From Paracoccus ravus (GTDB lineage Bacteria > Pseudomonadota > Alphaproteobacteria > Rhodobacterales > Rhodobacteraceae): a stretch of 64,000 nucleotides of DNA. Where the stretch lies: the NCBI RefSeq assembly GCF_004522175.1, contig NZ_SDEB01000016.1:32421-96420 (forward strand), given 5' to 3'. The number at the start of each line of letters is the position of its first letter. The first letter of the stretch is position 1. A program made the position numbers and the translations under genes. A model generated the notes under the pieces. It was not told the origin of the DNA. It did not search any database and saw only the letters and a list, made by a program, of their open reading frames with translations. This document shows positions 34,367 through 43,032 of this stretch, piece after piece.

Positions 34367-36105
34367 GCCACACCCCCGCCAAGGCCCTGCGTGCGGCTGA
34401 TCTGCTCGGCATTCTTGACCATCGAGCGCAGCACATCGTCGCGTGGACCAAAGGCGCGACGCAGGCCCTGATCCATCATCATCAGTAAGTCACATTCGCT
34501 GATCGCGGCGGGACGGTGGGCCATGATGATGACGGCCCCGCCCCGCGCCTTGATGCTGCGGATCGCCGAATTCAGTGCCGCCGACCCGTCATTGTCGAGA
34601 TTGGAATTCGGCTCGTCGAGCACGAAAAGCACGGGATCGGCATAAAGCGCGCGGGCCAGCCCGATACGCTGGATCTGCCCGCCCGAGAGCCGGCCACCGC
34701 CCTGCGCGACAGGCGTGTCGTAACCCAGCGGCAATTCGAGAATCATGCGATGAGCCGCGGCGGCAGTTGCGGCGGCGACAATCTTGACCGGGTCCGGGTG
34801 AGGCGAGAGCCGGGAGATGTTTTCGGCGATCGTTCCCTCGAACAAAGTGACTTGCTGGGGCAGGTAGCCGATCAGCCCGCCCAGAATATCGGGATCATAT
34901 TGGTCCAGCGTCGCACCATCGAGCCGGATCGAGCCCGCCGCGATCGGCCATGCGCCGATCAAGGCGCGGGCGAGGGTGGATTTACCGGCGCCCGAGGGGC
35001 CGATCACCCCCAATGCCTGACCCGGCGCCAGCTCGAAACTGACGCCGCGAATCGTGGGAATGGCCTGGCCGGGCGGCAGAACCGTCAGGTTGCGGACCTC
35101 AAGCGCCGCCTTTGGCCGAGGCAGGGGCGTATGCCCGGCCATGGCGGGACGCCGCGCCAACAATGTACCCAGACGCATCCAACCGTCCTGGGCGCGCTGG
35201 ACGACGGGCCAGCCGCCGACAACCTGTTCGACCGGGGCCAGCGCGCGCCCCATCAGGATCGACGAGGCGATCATGGCACCCGGGGTGATCTCTTGGCGCA
35301 GCACAAGATAGGCCCCCGCCGCGAGCAGCGCGCTTTGCAAAAACAGCCGGAAGGTCCGCGAGAAGACGGTGAAACCCGCCGCGCGGTCCTGAGCGACAAG
35401 GGTCGCTTCGGCGGCTGCATCACGCGCCGCGCGCCAGCGCAGAAAGGTTGCATCCCGCATCCCCAGCGAGCGGATCAGCTCGCCCTCGCCGTGAAAAATA
35501 TCAGCCAGACGCTCGGAGGACTGGCCCGCCAAGGCGGCCTTTTGCAGGGCGTTGCGGCCGAGTTTCTGGTTCAGCAATGTCGCCCCGACCAGGACGCCAA
35601 GCCCGGCCGTCGCCACCACCCCCAGCAGCGGATGAAAGAGGTAGACGGCGGCCAGAAAGAACGGCGCCCAGGGCAGATCGAACATCGCCATGAGCACGGG
35701 CGACGCGATCAGCCTCTGCACCGCTTCGAGATCGCGCATCCCCCCTTTGGTGACGGCATCGGAGCCCGAAGCCTGCCCGTCCCGCAGCGCGGCGTTAAAA
35801 ACCCGCCCCTCCAATCGTTCCTGCAATCGCGCGGCGAGCCGGGCCATGATCTGACTGCGCGCAAGGTCAAGAAGCCCCATCATGGCAAAGAGAAAGGCGA
35901 CCAGCAGGAAAAGGGCCGTCAGCGTCTCAAGAGATCGGCTGGCAAGCACGCGGTCATAGACCTGCAGCATGAAGAGCGGGCCGGTCAGCATCAGAAGATT
36001 GACCGCAAGCGAAAAGATCGCGACCGCCAGATAGAGCCTGCGACCCTCGGCCGATGCGGCGCGAAGTTCGCCGAGGCCGGATTTCAATACAACCGGCAAG
36101 GACAT
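34363..36105 (-). CDS. Type I secretion system permease/ATPase (PrtD family)
   Basis: This 580-residue fused membrane and ATP-binding subunit of a type I exporter has no N-terminal C39 peptidase domain, so it should recognise a C-terminal secretion signal. Transmembrane helices lie in the first 300 residues (LYLAVAIFSLAVNLLMLTGPL, ALFLLVAFLFAMMGLLDLA). The nucleotide-binding domain follows: Walker A GPSGAGKST, signature RLSGGQIQRIGLARA, Walker B FVLDEPNSNLD. Start MSLPVVLK at 36105 has GGAGA eight bases upstream. It is co-translated with the HlyD-type adaptor. Confidence 0.94.
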   Translation of the reverse strand: MSLPVVLKSGLGELRAASAEGRRLYLAVAIFSLAVNLLMLTGPLFMLQVYDRVLASRSLETLTALFLLVAFLFAMMGLLDLARSQIMARLAARLQERLEGRVFNAALRDGQASGSDAVTKGGMRDLEAVQRLIASPVLMAMFDLPWAPFFLAAVYLFHPLLGVVATAGLGVLVGATLLNQKLGRNALQKAALAGQSSERLADIFHGEGELIRSLGMRDATFLRWRAARDAAAEATLVAQDRAAGFTVFSRTFRLFLQSALLAAGAYLVLRQEITPGAMIASSILMGRALAPVEQVVGGWPVVQRAQDGWMRLGTLLARRPAMAGHTPLPRPKAALEVRNLTVLPPGQAIPTIRGVSFELAPGQALGVIGPSGAGKSTLARALIGAWPIAAGSIRLDGATLDQYDPDILGGLIGYLPQQVTLFEGTIAENISRLSPHPDPVKIVAAATAAAAHRMILELPLGYDTPVAQGGGRLSGGQIQRIGLARALYADPVLFVLDEPNSNLDNDGSAALNSAIRSIKARGGAVIIMAHRPAAISECDLLMMMDQGLRRAFGPRDDVLRSMVKNAEQISRTQGLGGGVA

Positions 36106-36254
36106 GCCTGAATCTCTCCGGTTCCTGCCGCCGAGCTTGCCGCGGCACATGGTAGCGCATATCCCAAGCGAGGGGTGGAACAGGCCGAATGGACTGATCC
36201 GTAAGAAAAACTTGGCTCACGTCAGGGCTATAACACGGAAAGGTTAGCATAATA

Positions 36255-36983
36255 TTGCCCCGCAACACCATCTTTGCAGTTCTGGCCTGCGGCTTTTGCG
36301 CGGCCTGCGCCACGAATCATTCCCAGAACGACATCCATGACCCGTTCGAGCCGATGAACCGGCAGGTCCATGCCTTCAACCGCGGTCTTGATGCCCATGT
36401 CGTGAAGCCCGCGACCGCCGGACTGTCCTCGGATGGCGGGGGCGGGATGGGAAGCCATGTCCTGCAAGGGATCGGAAATTTCGGCAGCAATCTGGCGCAG
36501 CCGGGCAAGGCGCTGAACCATCTCTTGCAGGGCCGGGTCGAGCCGGCCGTGATGACCGGGTTCCGCTTTGCGGTCAATTCGACGCTGGGTCTGGCCGGGT
36601 TTCTCGACCCTGCGAGTGCCGATTTCGCGCTGCCTGAGCAGGATACCGATTTCGGCGAGACACTCGCGGTCTGGGGCGTCCCCGAGGGCGCCTATCTGGA
36701 ACTGCCGCTGCTAGGTCCCTCGACCACGCGCGACACGGCCGGGCGGGTCGTCGATCTGGTGATCGACCCCATGCATCAGGTGCTGGATCTGGATGAATGG
36801 CTGATCGGGTTGGGGGCACGGGCAGTCTCAAAAGCCGGTGAACGGGCGCGTTTCGGCGATTCTGTCGATTCCATCCTGCATGAAAGCGCCGATAGTTATG
36901 CACAGACGCGGTTGATCTGGATGCAGCATCGCCGTCACGAACTTGGCCAGGAAGGAGAAGAGATTGACCCTTATGCCGAATGA
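36255..36983 (+). CDS. mlaA: MlaA-family lipoprotein (VacJ)
   Basis: MlaA sits in the outer membrane and extracts mislocated phospholipids from its outer leaflet. The 242-residue protein has a lipoprotein-type N-terminus with cysteines at 12, 15 and 18 (the acylated one is uncertain) and the diagnostic DPFEPMNRQVHAFNRGLDAHVVKP block, then GNFGSNLAQPGKALNHLLQG and DFGETLAVWGVPEGAYLELPLLGPST. It starts at TTG 36255; no ATG precedes the conserved region. mlaC overlaps its 3' end. Confidence 0.92.
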   Translation: MPRNTIFAVLACGFCAACATNHSQNDIHDPFEPMNRQVHAFNRGLDAHVVKPATAGLSSDGGGGMGSHVLQGIGNFGSNLAQPGKALNHLLQGRVEPAVMTGFRFAVNSTLGLAGFLDPASADFALPEQDTDFGETLAVWGVPEGAYLELPLLGPSTTRDTAGRVVDLVIDPMHQVLDLDEWLIGLGARAVSKAGERARFGDSVDSILHESADSYAQTRLIWMQHRRHELGQEGEEIDPYAE

Positions 36984-37569
36984 GACCCGACGCGGCTTTC
37001 TGGGCCTGATGGGTGCGGGGGCTGCTTTCGCAGCGTTTCCCGCCCATGCGCTCGATACGGTTCAGGCGAGCAGCCTCGTGCAGAAATCGCTGGACGAGGT
37101 CTATGCGGTGATCAATTCCGGCCAGCCTCCGGCGCGGATGTACAAGGAGTTCGAGTCCATCTTTGCGCGCTATGCGGATGTGGACATCATTGCGCGTTCC
37201 GCATTGGGGCCGGCTGCGCGGCAGGCCAGCCCGGCCGAGTTCTCGGCCTATCGGCAGGCATTCCTGGGCTATATCGGCCGCAAATACGGCAAGCGGTTCC
37301 GTGAATTCATCGGTTCCAAGATCGAGGTCACCGGCGCGCGCCCCGTGAAGTCGTTCTTTGCGGTCAGCTCGGTCGCCCATCTCAGGGGGCGCAGTCCGAT
37401 GGAGGTCGAGTGGCATGTCTCGGACAAATCCGGCAAGAGCCGCTATTTCAACATCATCATCGAGGGCGTGAACATGCTGGCCTCGGAGCGCGCCGAGGTC
37501 ACGGCGATGCTGGCCCGCCGCAAGGGCGACATGGCCGGCCTGACCTCCGATCTGCAGCAGGCGGGCTGA
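36964..37569 (+). CDS. mlaC: MlaC/Ttg2D-family periplasmic phospholipid-binding protein
   Basis: MlaC ferries phospholipid between MlaA and the inner-membrane MlaFEDB complex. The roughly 200-residue protein has an exported N-terminus with a twin-arginine-like TRRGFLGLMGAGAAFAAFPAHA and the family's YADVDIIARSALGPAARQA, AYRQAFLGYIGRKYGKRF and VEWHVSDKSGKSRYFNIIIEGV. TTG 36964 lies six bases after GGAG; ATG 36973, three codons on, is the alternative. Either overlaps the mlaA end. MlaFEDB genes are not in the window. A good intrinsic terminator follows. Confidence 0.9.
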   Translation: MTLMPNETRRGFLGLMGAGAAFAAFPAHALDTVQASSLVQKSLDEVYAVINSGQPPARMYKEFESIFARYADVDIIARSALGPAARQASPAEFSAYRQAFLGYIGRKYGKRFREFIGSKIEVTGARPVKSFFAVSSVAHLRGRSPMEVEWHVSDKSGKSRYFNIIIEGVNMLASERAEVTAMLARRKGDMAGLTSDLQQAG

Positions 37570-37590
37570 ACCCGCCCCAAAGCAAGGGAA

Positions 37591-37622
37591 GGGCCGATCC
37601 GGGAACCGGACCGGCCTTTTTT
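37591..37622 (+). terminator. Intrinsic terminator after mlaC
   Basis: GGGCCGATCCGG, a short loop, then CCGGACCGGCC and six T form a GC-rich stem with one mismatch. It reaches the last base of the convergent PBP1A gene. Confidence 0.85.
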
Positions 37623-39979
37623 CATTGCGTCATCACGCCGTCGATGCCGCGCAAGGCCTGGGTCAGCGGATCGTCGACCGGCGTCATTTCCGTGTCGCCC
37701 CCCATATCGGCCGTCGAAGAAGTCTCGCCCGGGATCTGCGGCGGCCCGCCCGAGGTCTGGGCACCGGGATCGGGCAGCCTGCGACCCGCCTGCGCCGGGT
37801 CCGAGGGGTCGGTTCCGTCTGCGACAGGCGCGGCGTCCTGGGTCTGCGGCTTGGGCTGGCCAAGCGCCTGCGACAGGGCCGCGGCCAGTGGATCGGCCGC
37901 GCCTTCGTCCCCGGTCGACACGACCTGCGGCACGGCGCTGCTGGCGTCAAAGACGAAATTCCCAAGGGATTCGACCGGCAATCCGTCATGGATCTCGGTC
38001 ATCACGGCCTGCCAGATCTCGGCGGGCAGGCCACCCCCGGTCACGCCTTTGAGCGGCTTGTTGTCGTCATTGCCCAGCCAGACGCCGGTCACATACTGCC
38101 CGGTAAAGCCGATGAACCATGCATCGCGATAGCTCGACGTCGTGCCGGTCTTGCCCGCGGCGGGCCGGTCGAGCTTGGCGCGGGTGCCGGTGCCTTTCTG
38201 GATGACCTGCTCCATCATGCCGATCAGTTCGCCTGCGGCCTTCTGCGAGATGACGCGCTGGCCCATACCGCCGGATTGACCGATCAGCGCCTGATCGTCG
38301 CCCTTGATGCGCAATTCGACCAGGCCATAGGGCCGGACCGCGGTGCCGCCATTGCGGATGCCCGCATAGGCGCCCGTCATGTTCAGAAGCGTCGATTCCG
38401 ACACGCCCAGCCCCAGCGAGGGACCGCTGGCCATGTCATTGGCAAAGCCGAAATCATGCGCGACGCGGCGCACGGCATCGCGCCCGGCGATCTCTTGCAG
38501 GCGGATTGTCGCGGTATTCAGCGATTGCATCAGCGCGCGGGTCAGGGTGACCTCGCCGGCATATTTGCGCGTGTAGTTCTGCGGTGACCAGGGACCCGAG
38601 CCGCGCACATTGATGGTCAGCGGGGCGTCCAGCACAAGATCGTTCGGGCCATAGCCCTGATCCAGAGCCGCGGCAAAGACGAAGGGCTTGAAGCTGGAAC
38701 CGGTCTGGCGCATCGCCTGGGTGGCGCGGTTGAAGGTCCCGGTCGCGGTATTGTCGAGCCCGCCGATCATCGCGCGCACCGCGCCATCGGGGGACATCAC
38801 CACGACCGCAGCCTGCGCCTTCGAACTGTCGGCAACCTTCTCGTCAAAGATCCGCTTCAGCGCCCGCTCGGCGGCGCGCTGGATGCGCTGATCAAAGGTC
38901 GTCGAGATGGTGACGTCCTCGGTCGTCTCGCTGGTCAGGAAGCCGGGCCCGGCCTCCATCACCCAATCCGCGAAATAGCCGCCCGCGCGGGCCGCCGCAG
39001 CCTTGGACAGCACCGCGGGACGCGCCTTCGCATCGGCGAGTTGCGCATCGTCCAGATAGCCCTGATCATGCATCAGGGCAAGGATCGTACTGGCCCGGTC
39101 CTGCGCCCGCTCCAGGTTCGAGGTCGGCGCAAAATAGCTGGGCGCCTTGAGCAGCCCCGCGAGCATCGCCGCTTCCGAGGCATTCACCTCCGAGGCCGAC
39201 TTGTCGAAATACCGCTTGGAGGCGGCCTCGAAGCCGCGCGCCCCTGCGCCGAGATACGACCGGTTCATGTAGATGTTGAGGATGTCCTGCTTGGAGTATT
39301 TGATCTCCATCGCGAGCGAATAGGGGACTTCCTTGACCTTGCGCCAGATCGTCGATTTGCGGCACTCGGCCTCGAAATCGGCTTCGGATTTCCATTTGAT
39401 CGGGTCAAAACTCTCGCCCAGGCAAAGCAGTTTCGAGACCTGCTGCGTGATCGTCGAGCCGCCGTTTCCGGATAGCGGGCCGCGACCGGCGGCGAGGTTG
39501 ATCTTGATCGCGCTGGCAATGCCCTGCGGATCGACGCCGAGATGGCGGTAAAAGCGCTTGTCCTCGGTCGCCACAACCGCATCCTTCAGGACCGGGGCGA
39601 TCTTGTCCGCGCTGACCATGCCGAAAGTTTCGCCACGCCACGCAAAGACCCGTCCTTCGCTGTCGAGCATGGTGACCGATCCGCGTGCACGGCCATCGAA
39701 CAATGCGGAGGGTTCAGGCAGCGTCGTATAGAAGTAAAAAGTCGCGGCAGCCACGATCGCGAAAACCGTTGCGCCGAGGCGCCAGAACGAGCCCCAGACC
39801 ACGCGCCAGATCAGCGTCACGAGCCCGGCGATTCCCCGCGTGACGAAATTGCCGCTCCGCGCTGTCGACCGGACCCGGGATTTCCGGGGCTGGCTGGCGG
39901 ATTTCTGTGCCTTCTGAGGGCTTTGGTCGAAATTGCGCTTGTCCGCGACAATCCGGCCCTTGCCGGTTGGTTTCTTCAT
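37622..39979 (-). CDS. Class A penicillin-binding protein (PBP1A family)
   Basis: This bifunctional peptidoglycan synthase (785 residues) has a basic cytoplasmic N-terminus, a membrane helix (GATVFAIVAAATFYFYTTL), a glycosyltransferase domain with VATEDKRFYRHLGVDP, GGSTITQQVSK and YLGAGARGFEAASKRYF, and a transpeptidase domain with catalytic serine in QTGSSFKPF, an SLN motif, and KTGTTSSYRDAWF. The C-terminus has a disordered Pro/Asp/Gln-rich tail of about 100 residues. Start MKKPTGKGRI at 39979 is preferred; a longer frame runs to 40054 without support. Confidence 0.93.
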   Translation of the reverse strand: MKKPTGKGRIVADKRNFDQSPQKAQKSASQPRKSRVRSTARSGNFVTRGIAGLVTLIWRVVWGSFWRLGATVFAIVAAATFYFYTTLPEPSALFDGRARGSVTMLDSEGRVFAWRGETFGMVSADKIAPVLKDAVVATEDKRFYRHLGVDPQGIASAIKINLAAGRGPLSGNGGSTITQQVSKLLCLGESFDPIKWKSEADFEAECRKSTIWRKVKEVPYSLAMEIKYSKQDILNIYMNRSYLGAGARGFEAASKRYFDKSASEVNASEAAMLAGLLKAPSYFAPTSNLERAQDRASTILALMHDQGYLDDAQLADAKARPAVLSKAAAARAGGYFADWVMEAGPGFLTSETTEDVTISTTFDQRIQRAAERALKRIFDEKVADSSKAQAAVVVMSPDGAVRAMIGGLDNTATGTFNRATQAMRQTGSSFKPFVFAAALDQGYGPNDLVLDAPLTINVRGSGPWSPQNYTRKYAGEVTLTRALMQSLNTATIRLQEIAGRDAVRRVAHDFGFANDMASGPSLGLGVSESTLLNMTGAYAGIRNGGTAVRPYGLVELRIKGDDQALIGQSGGMGQRVISQKAAGELIGMMEQVIQKGTGTRAKLDRPAAGKTGTTSSYRDAWFIGFTGQYVTGVWLGNDDNKPLKGVTGGGLPAEIWQAVMTEIHDGLPVESLGNFVFDASSAVPQVVSTGDEGAADPLAAALSQALGQPKPQTQDAAPVADGTDPSDPAQAGRRLPDPGAQTSGGPPQIPGETSSTADMGGDTEMTPVDDPLTQALRGIDGVMTQ

Positions 39980-40235
39980 GCCTGTTTTCCTGCCCGGCCG
40001 GGTTCTGGCCATTTGGCGCGCAAGATACAGGATGCCGGGCAATTTGAGAACCAAGATGACCTATCAGTGAACTGCCGCCCCCAATCGCAGATCCATCGCC
40101 GACTGATGAAAAAACAGGCGAGAAAAAACAAGGAACTTCCGAAAGGCTGCACAACTCTTGTGCTGATCGCGGGCCGCCGCGTTTTCTTGGCTCCGACACG
40201 GAACTGCTGGAACGCAGAAAGAAGGTGCAGGAAAC

Positions 40236-41675
40236 ATGAAAAGACTAACCGCGATCAATCCAGTGATCCCGGCGCTTGCCCTCCCGCTCGTCGGGCTGGC
40301 CGCACCGGGCCTGGCGCAGGAAGCAACCGAGGCCGCGGCGGCGGCGGTCGAAACCGTCGCGCCGATCGTCGACAAGGGTGACGCCACCTGGATGATGATC
40401 TCTGCCATCCTCGTGATGATGATGACGGTGCCGGGCCTTGCGCTGTTCTACGGTGGTCTGGTTCGTGCCAAGAACATGCTGTCGGTGCTGATGCAGGTCT
40501 TTACCGTCTTTTGCGTGATGGCGCTGCTCTGGGTCTGTTTCGGCTATTCGCTGGCCTTCACCGGCGCGGGTTCGGCCGAGGACGCCACCGCGCTGACCCC
40601 GTTCATCGGCGGGTTGTCGAAAGCCTTCCTGGCGGGCGTGAACACCTCGAGCCTGGCTGAGACGTTTTCGGCCAATGTCTTCGTGCCGGAATATGTCTTT
40701 GTCGTGTTCCAGATGGCCTTTGCCTGCATCGCGCCTGCGCTGATCGTCGGCGCCACGGTCGAGCGGATGAAATTCTCGGCCATCCTGCTCTTCGTCGTGA
40801 TCTGGTTCTTCTTCTCCTACCTGCCGATGGCCCATATGGTCTGGTGGTGGGGCGGCCCGAGCGCCTATACCGCGCCTGCCGGTTTCCTCTTCAGCCATGG
40901 CGACCTTGATTTCGCGGGCGGCACGGTCATCCATATCAATGCCGGCGTCGCCGGTCTGGTCGCTGCCCTCGTTGTCGGCCCGCGTCTTGGCTACGGCAAG
41001 GAGCTGATGGCGCCGCATAACCTGACCTTCACCTTCCTCGGCGGTTGCCTGCTGTGGATTGGCTGGTTCGGTTTCAACGCCGGCTCGAACATGGAAGCCA
41101 CCGGCATTGCCGCCATGGCGATCCTGAACACCGTCGTCGCGACTGCCGCCGCCGCATTGGCCTGGGCCTTTGGCGAATGGCTGCTTCGTGGTCATCCCTC
41201 GCTTCTGGGTGGCGTGTCTGGCGCAATCGCCGGTCTCGTCGGGATCACCCCGGCGGCGGGTTTCGTCGGCCCGATGGGCGCGATCGTGATCGGTCTTGTC
41301 GCGGGCTTCGTCTGCATGTGGTTCGTCGTCAGCCTGAAATCCAAGCTGGGCATCGACGAAAGCCTGGACGTCTTTGGCATCCACGGCGTGGGCGGCATCA
41401 TCGGGGCGATCCTGACCGGCGTCTTTGCGGCTCCGTCGCTGGGCGGTTCGGGGATCTGGGACTATTCGACCAATGCCGTGGCCGAAGCCTATTCGATCAG
41501 CGGCCAGGTCTTTACCCAAGCACTGGGCGTAGTGGTCTGCGTGATCTGGTCGGGCGTGGTGTCCTTTGTCGCGCTGATGATCGTCAAGGCCGTTATCGGC
41601 CTGCGTGTCACCGCCAATGACGAACGCCAGGGCATGGACATCACCACCCATGGCGAGAATGCCTATAACGCCTGA
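40236..41675 (+). CDS. amt: Ammonium transporter Amt
   Basis: This 479-residue ammonium channel has a signal-peptide-like first segment (to about residue 29, GLAQE) and 11 helices, with conserved FYGGLVRAKNMLSVLMQ, HMVWWWGGPSA, DFAGGTVIHINAGVAGLVAALV, GWFGFNAGSN and the pore histidine in FGIHGVGGIIGAI. Upstream are 256 bases of non-coding DNA and no glnK (PII) gene, which usually pairs with amt; a PII partner must be encoded elsewhere. Together with nasABGHC it completes uptake of both inorganic nitrogen sources. Confidence 0.95.
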   Translation: MKRLTAINPVIPALALPLVGLAAPGLAQEATEAAAAAVETVAPIVDKGDATWMMISAILVMMMTVPGLALFYGGLVRAKNMLSVLMQVFTVFCVMALLWVCFGYSLAFTGAGSAEDATALTPFIGGLSKAFLAGVNTSSLAETFSANVFVPEYVFVVFQMAFACIAPALIVGATVERMKFSAILLFVVIWFFFSYLPMAHMVWWWGGPSAYTAPAGFLFSHGDLDFAGGTVIHINAGVAGLVAALVVGPRLGYGKELMAPHNLTFTFLGGCLLWIGWFGFNAGSNMEATGIAAMAILNTVVATAAAALAWAFGEWLLRGHPSLLGGVSGAIAGLVGITPAAGFVGPMGAIVIGLVAGFVCMWFVVSLKSKLGIDESLDVFGIHGVGGIIGAILTGVFAAPSLGGSGIWDYSTNAVAEAYSISGQVFTQALGVVVCVIWSGVVSFVALMIVKAVIGLRVTANDERQGMDITTHGENAYNA

Positions 41676-41696
41676 GGGACAGGGGGTCTGAAACGG

Positions 41697-41725
41697 AAAA
41701 GCCCGGCGCAAGCCGGGCTTTTTCA
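41697..41725. terminator. Bidirectional intrinsic terminator between amt and prenyl synthase
   Basis: AAAA, then GCCCGGC (41701-41707), loop GCAA, GCCGGGC (41712-41718) and TTTTT. The A-run before the stem serves as a T-run for the opposite strand, suiting the convergent genes. Confidence 0.9.
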
Positions 41726-41739
41726 TATTTCTCGGAGCA

Positions 41740-42741
41740 TTACGAGATCCGCGCGACGACGTAATCCGCGAGGTCGGACAGGATCTCGCGCAGGGGATGG
41801 GCCGGAGCCAGATCCAGCGCAGCCTTGGCCCGCTGGGCCCAGGCGATGGCATCGGCCCGCGCGGCATCGAGCGCCCCGCGCTGCTTCAGGATCGCCAGCG
41901 CGGTTTCCAGATCACCCTCGTTCTGGCGGCCCTTGCCGATGGTGCGCTCCCAGAAGTCGCGCTCATCCGCATCGGCGGCGGCAATCGCCTTGATCACCGG
42001 CAAGGTCAGCTTGCGCTCGCGGAAATCGTCGCCGACATTCTTGCCGATGGTCGAGGTCGCTCCGCCGTAATCCAGCAGATCATCGACGATCTGGAACGCG
42101 ATTCCCAAGGCATCGCCATAGTCGAACAGCGCCTGCCGCACATCGGCATTCACATCCGAGACCACCGCCCCAGCCTCGGTCGCGGCCGAGAACAAGGCGG
42201 CGGTCTTGCCGCGCACGATCTGGATATAAGTGTCCTCGCTGGTCGAGATATCCTGCGCCGCGGTCAGCTGCAGCACCTCGCCCTCGGCGATGGTGGCGCT
42301 GGCATTTGCGAGAATGCGCATCACCTCCATGCTGTCGGTATCGGCCATGAGCTGGAAGCTGCGGGCGAACAGATAATCGCCGACCAGCACGCTGGACTTG
42401 TTGTCCCAGAGCAGGTTCGCGGTCGGGCGACCGCGCCGCTGCTGGCTTTCATCGACCACATCGTCATGCAACAGCGTCGCGGTATGGATGAACTCGACCG
42501 CAGCCGCCAGCAGGACATGGCTATCGCCCTGATAGCCGCAGAGCCGGGCTGCAGCCAGAACCAGCATCGGGCGCAAGCGCTTTCCGCCCGCTTCGACCAG
42601 ATGCGCCGTCACTTCGGGAATGCGCGGTGCGTGGCGGCTCGCCATCCGCTCGCGGATCAGTGCATTGACGGCCGCCATGTCATCGGCCAGTTCAGAGGAA
42701 AGCCGATCCAGCGGCTTCGAGACGTTTTCGTTCATGCCCAT
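41740..42741 (-). CDS. ispB: Long-chain polyprenyl diphosphate synthase (ubiquinone side chain)
   Basis: This all-trans polyprenyl synthase (333 residues) elongates isoprenoid chains, most likely the deca- or octaprenyl tail of ubiquinone. It has GGKRLRPMLVLAAARL, the first aspartate motif LLHDDVVDES with RRGRPTANLLW, and the second FQIVDDLLDYGG. ATG 42741 has AAAGGGA about seven bases upstream; an ATG six bases further in is possible. It is divergent from the DUF2007 gene. Chain length is not readable from sequence alone. Confidence 0.9.
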   Translation of the reverse strand: MGMNENVSKPLDRLSSELADDMAAVNALIRERMASRHAPRIPEVTAHLVEAGGKRLRPMLVLAAARLCGYQGDSHVLLAAAVEFIHTATLLHDDVVDESQQRRGRPTANLLWDNKSSVLVGDYLFARSFQLMADTDSMEVMRILANASATIAEGEVLQLTAAQDISTSEDTYIQIVRGKTAALFSAATEAGAVVSDVNADVRQALFDYGDALGIAFQIVDDLLDYGGATSTIGKNVGDDFRERKLTLPVIKAIAAADADERDFWERTIGKGRQNEGDLETALAILKQRGALDAARADAIAWAQRAKAALDLAPAHPLREILSDLADYVVARIS

Positions 42742-42816
42742 CTGCCATTCCCTTTCATTCGCAAGCCATTGCCATGCCATGGACACAGGCGCAACAGCCC
42801 CGTACCCTTTGAGCCG

Positions 42817-43032
42817 ATGAAGGAACTCATTCGCACCACCAATCCGCTTCTGATCACCCGCGTCGCCGATCTGCTGGCGGCAGAAGGCATCGCGAGCTTC
42901 GCGCTTGATGAACATATGAGCATTCTCGAGGGGTCGCTGGGCGTGCTTCCGCGCCGGCTGATGGTTGCCGACCGTCATCATTTCATGGCCCGCGCCATCC
43001 TGCGCGATAATGAAATCGATGATGGGCTTTGA
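42817..43032 (+). CDS. DUF2007 domain-containing small protein
   Basis: This 71-residue protein of the DUF2007 family (putative signal-transducing, PII-like fold proposed) begins MKELIRTTNPLLITRVADLL and has LDEHMSILEGSLGVLPRRLMV. ATG 42817 is chosen. The last 14 bases overlap the following methyltransferase gene, suggesting translational coupling. The role is unknown. Confidence 0.82.
   Translation: MKELIRTTNPLLITRVADLLAAEGIASFALDEHMSILEGSLGVLPRRLMVADRHHFMARAILRDNEIDDGL

Noticed and set aside
40140..40235. Sigma-54 promoter before amt
   Set aside because: GG and GC dinucleotides occur, but no pair has the required GG-N10-GC spacing with the surrounding consensus.
40245..41867. A 540-codon open frame antisense to amt
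   Set aside because: The translation is His/Arg/Asp-rich with no domain, and amt on the other strand is fully conserved.
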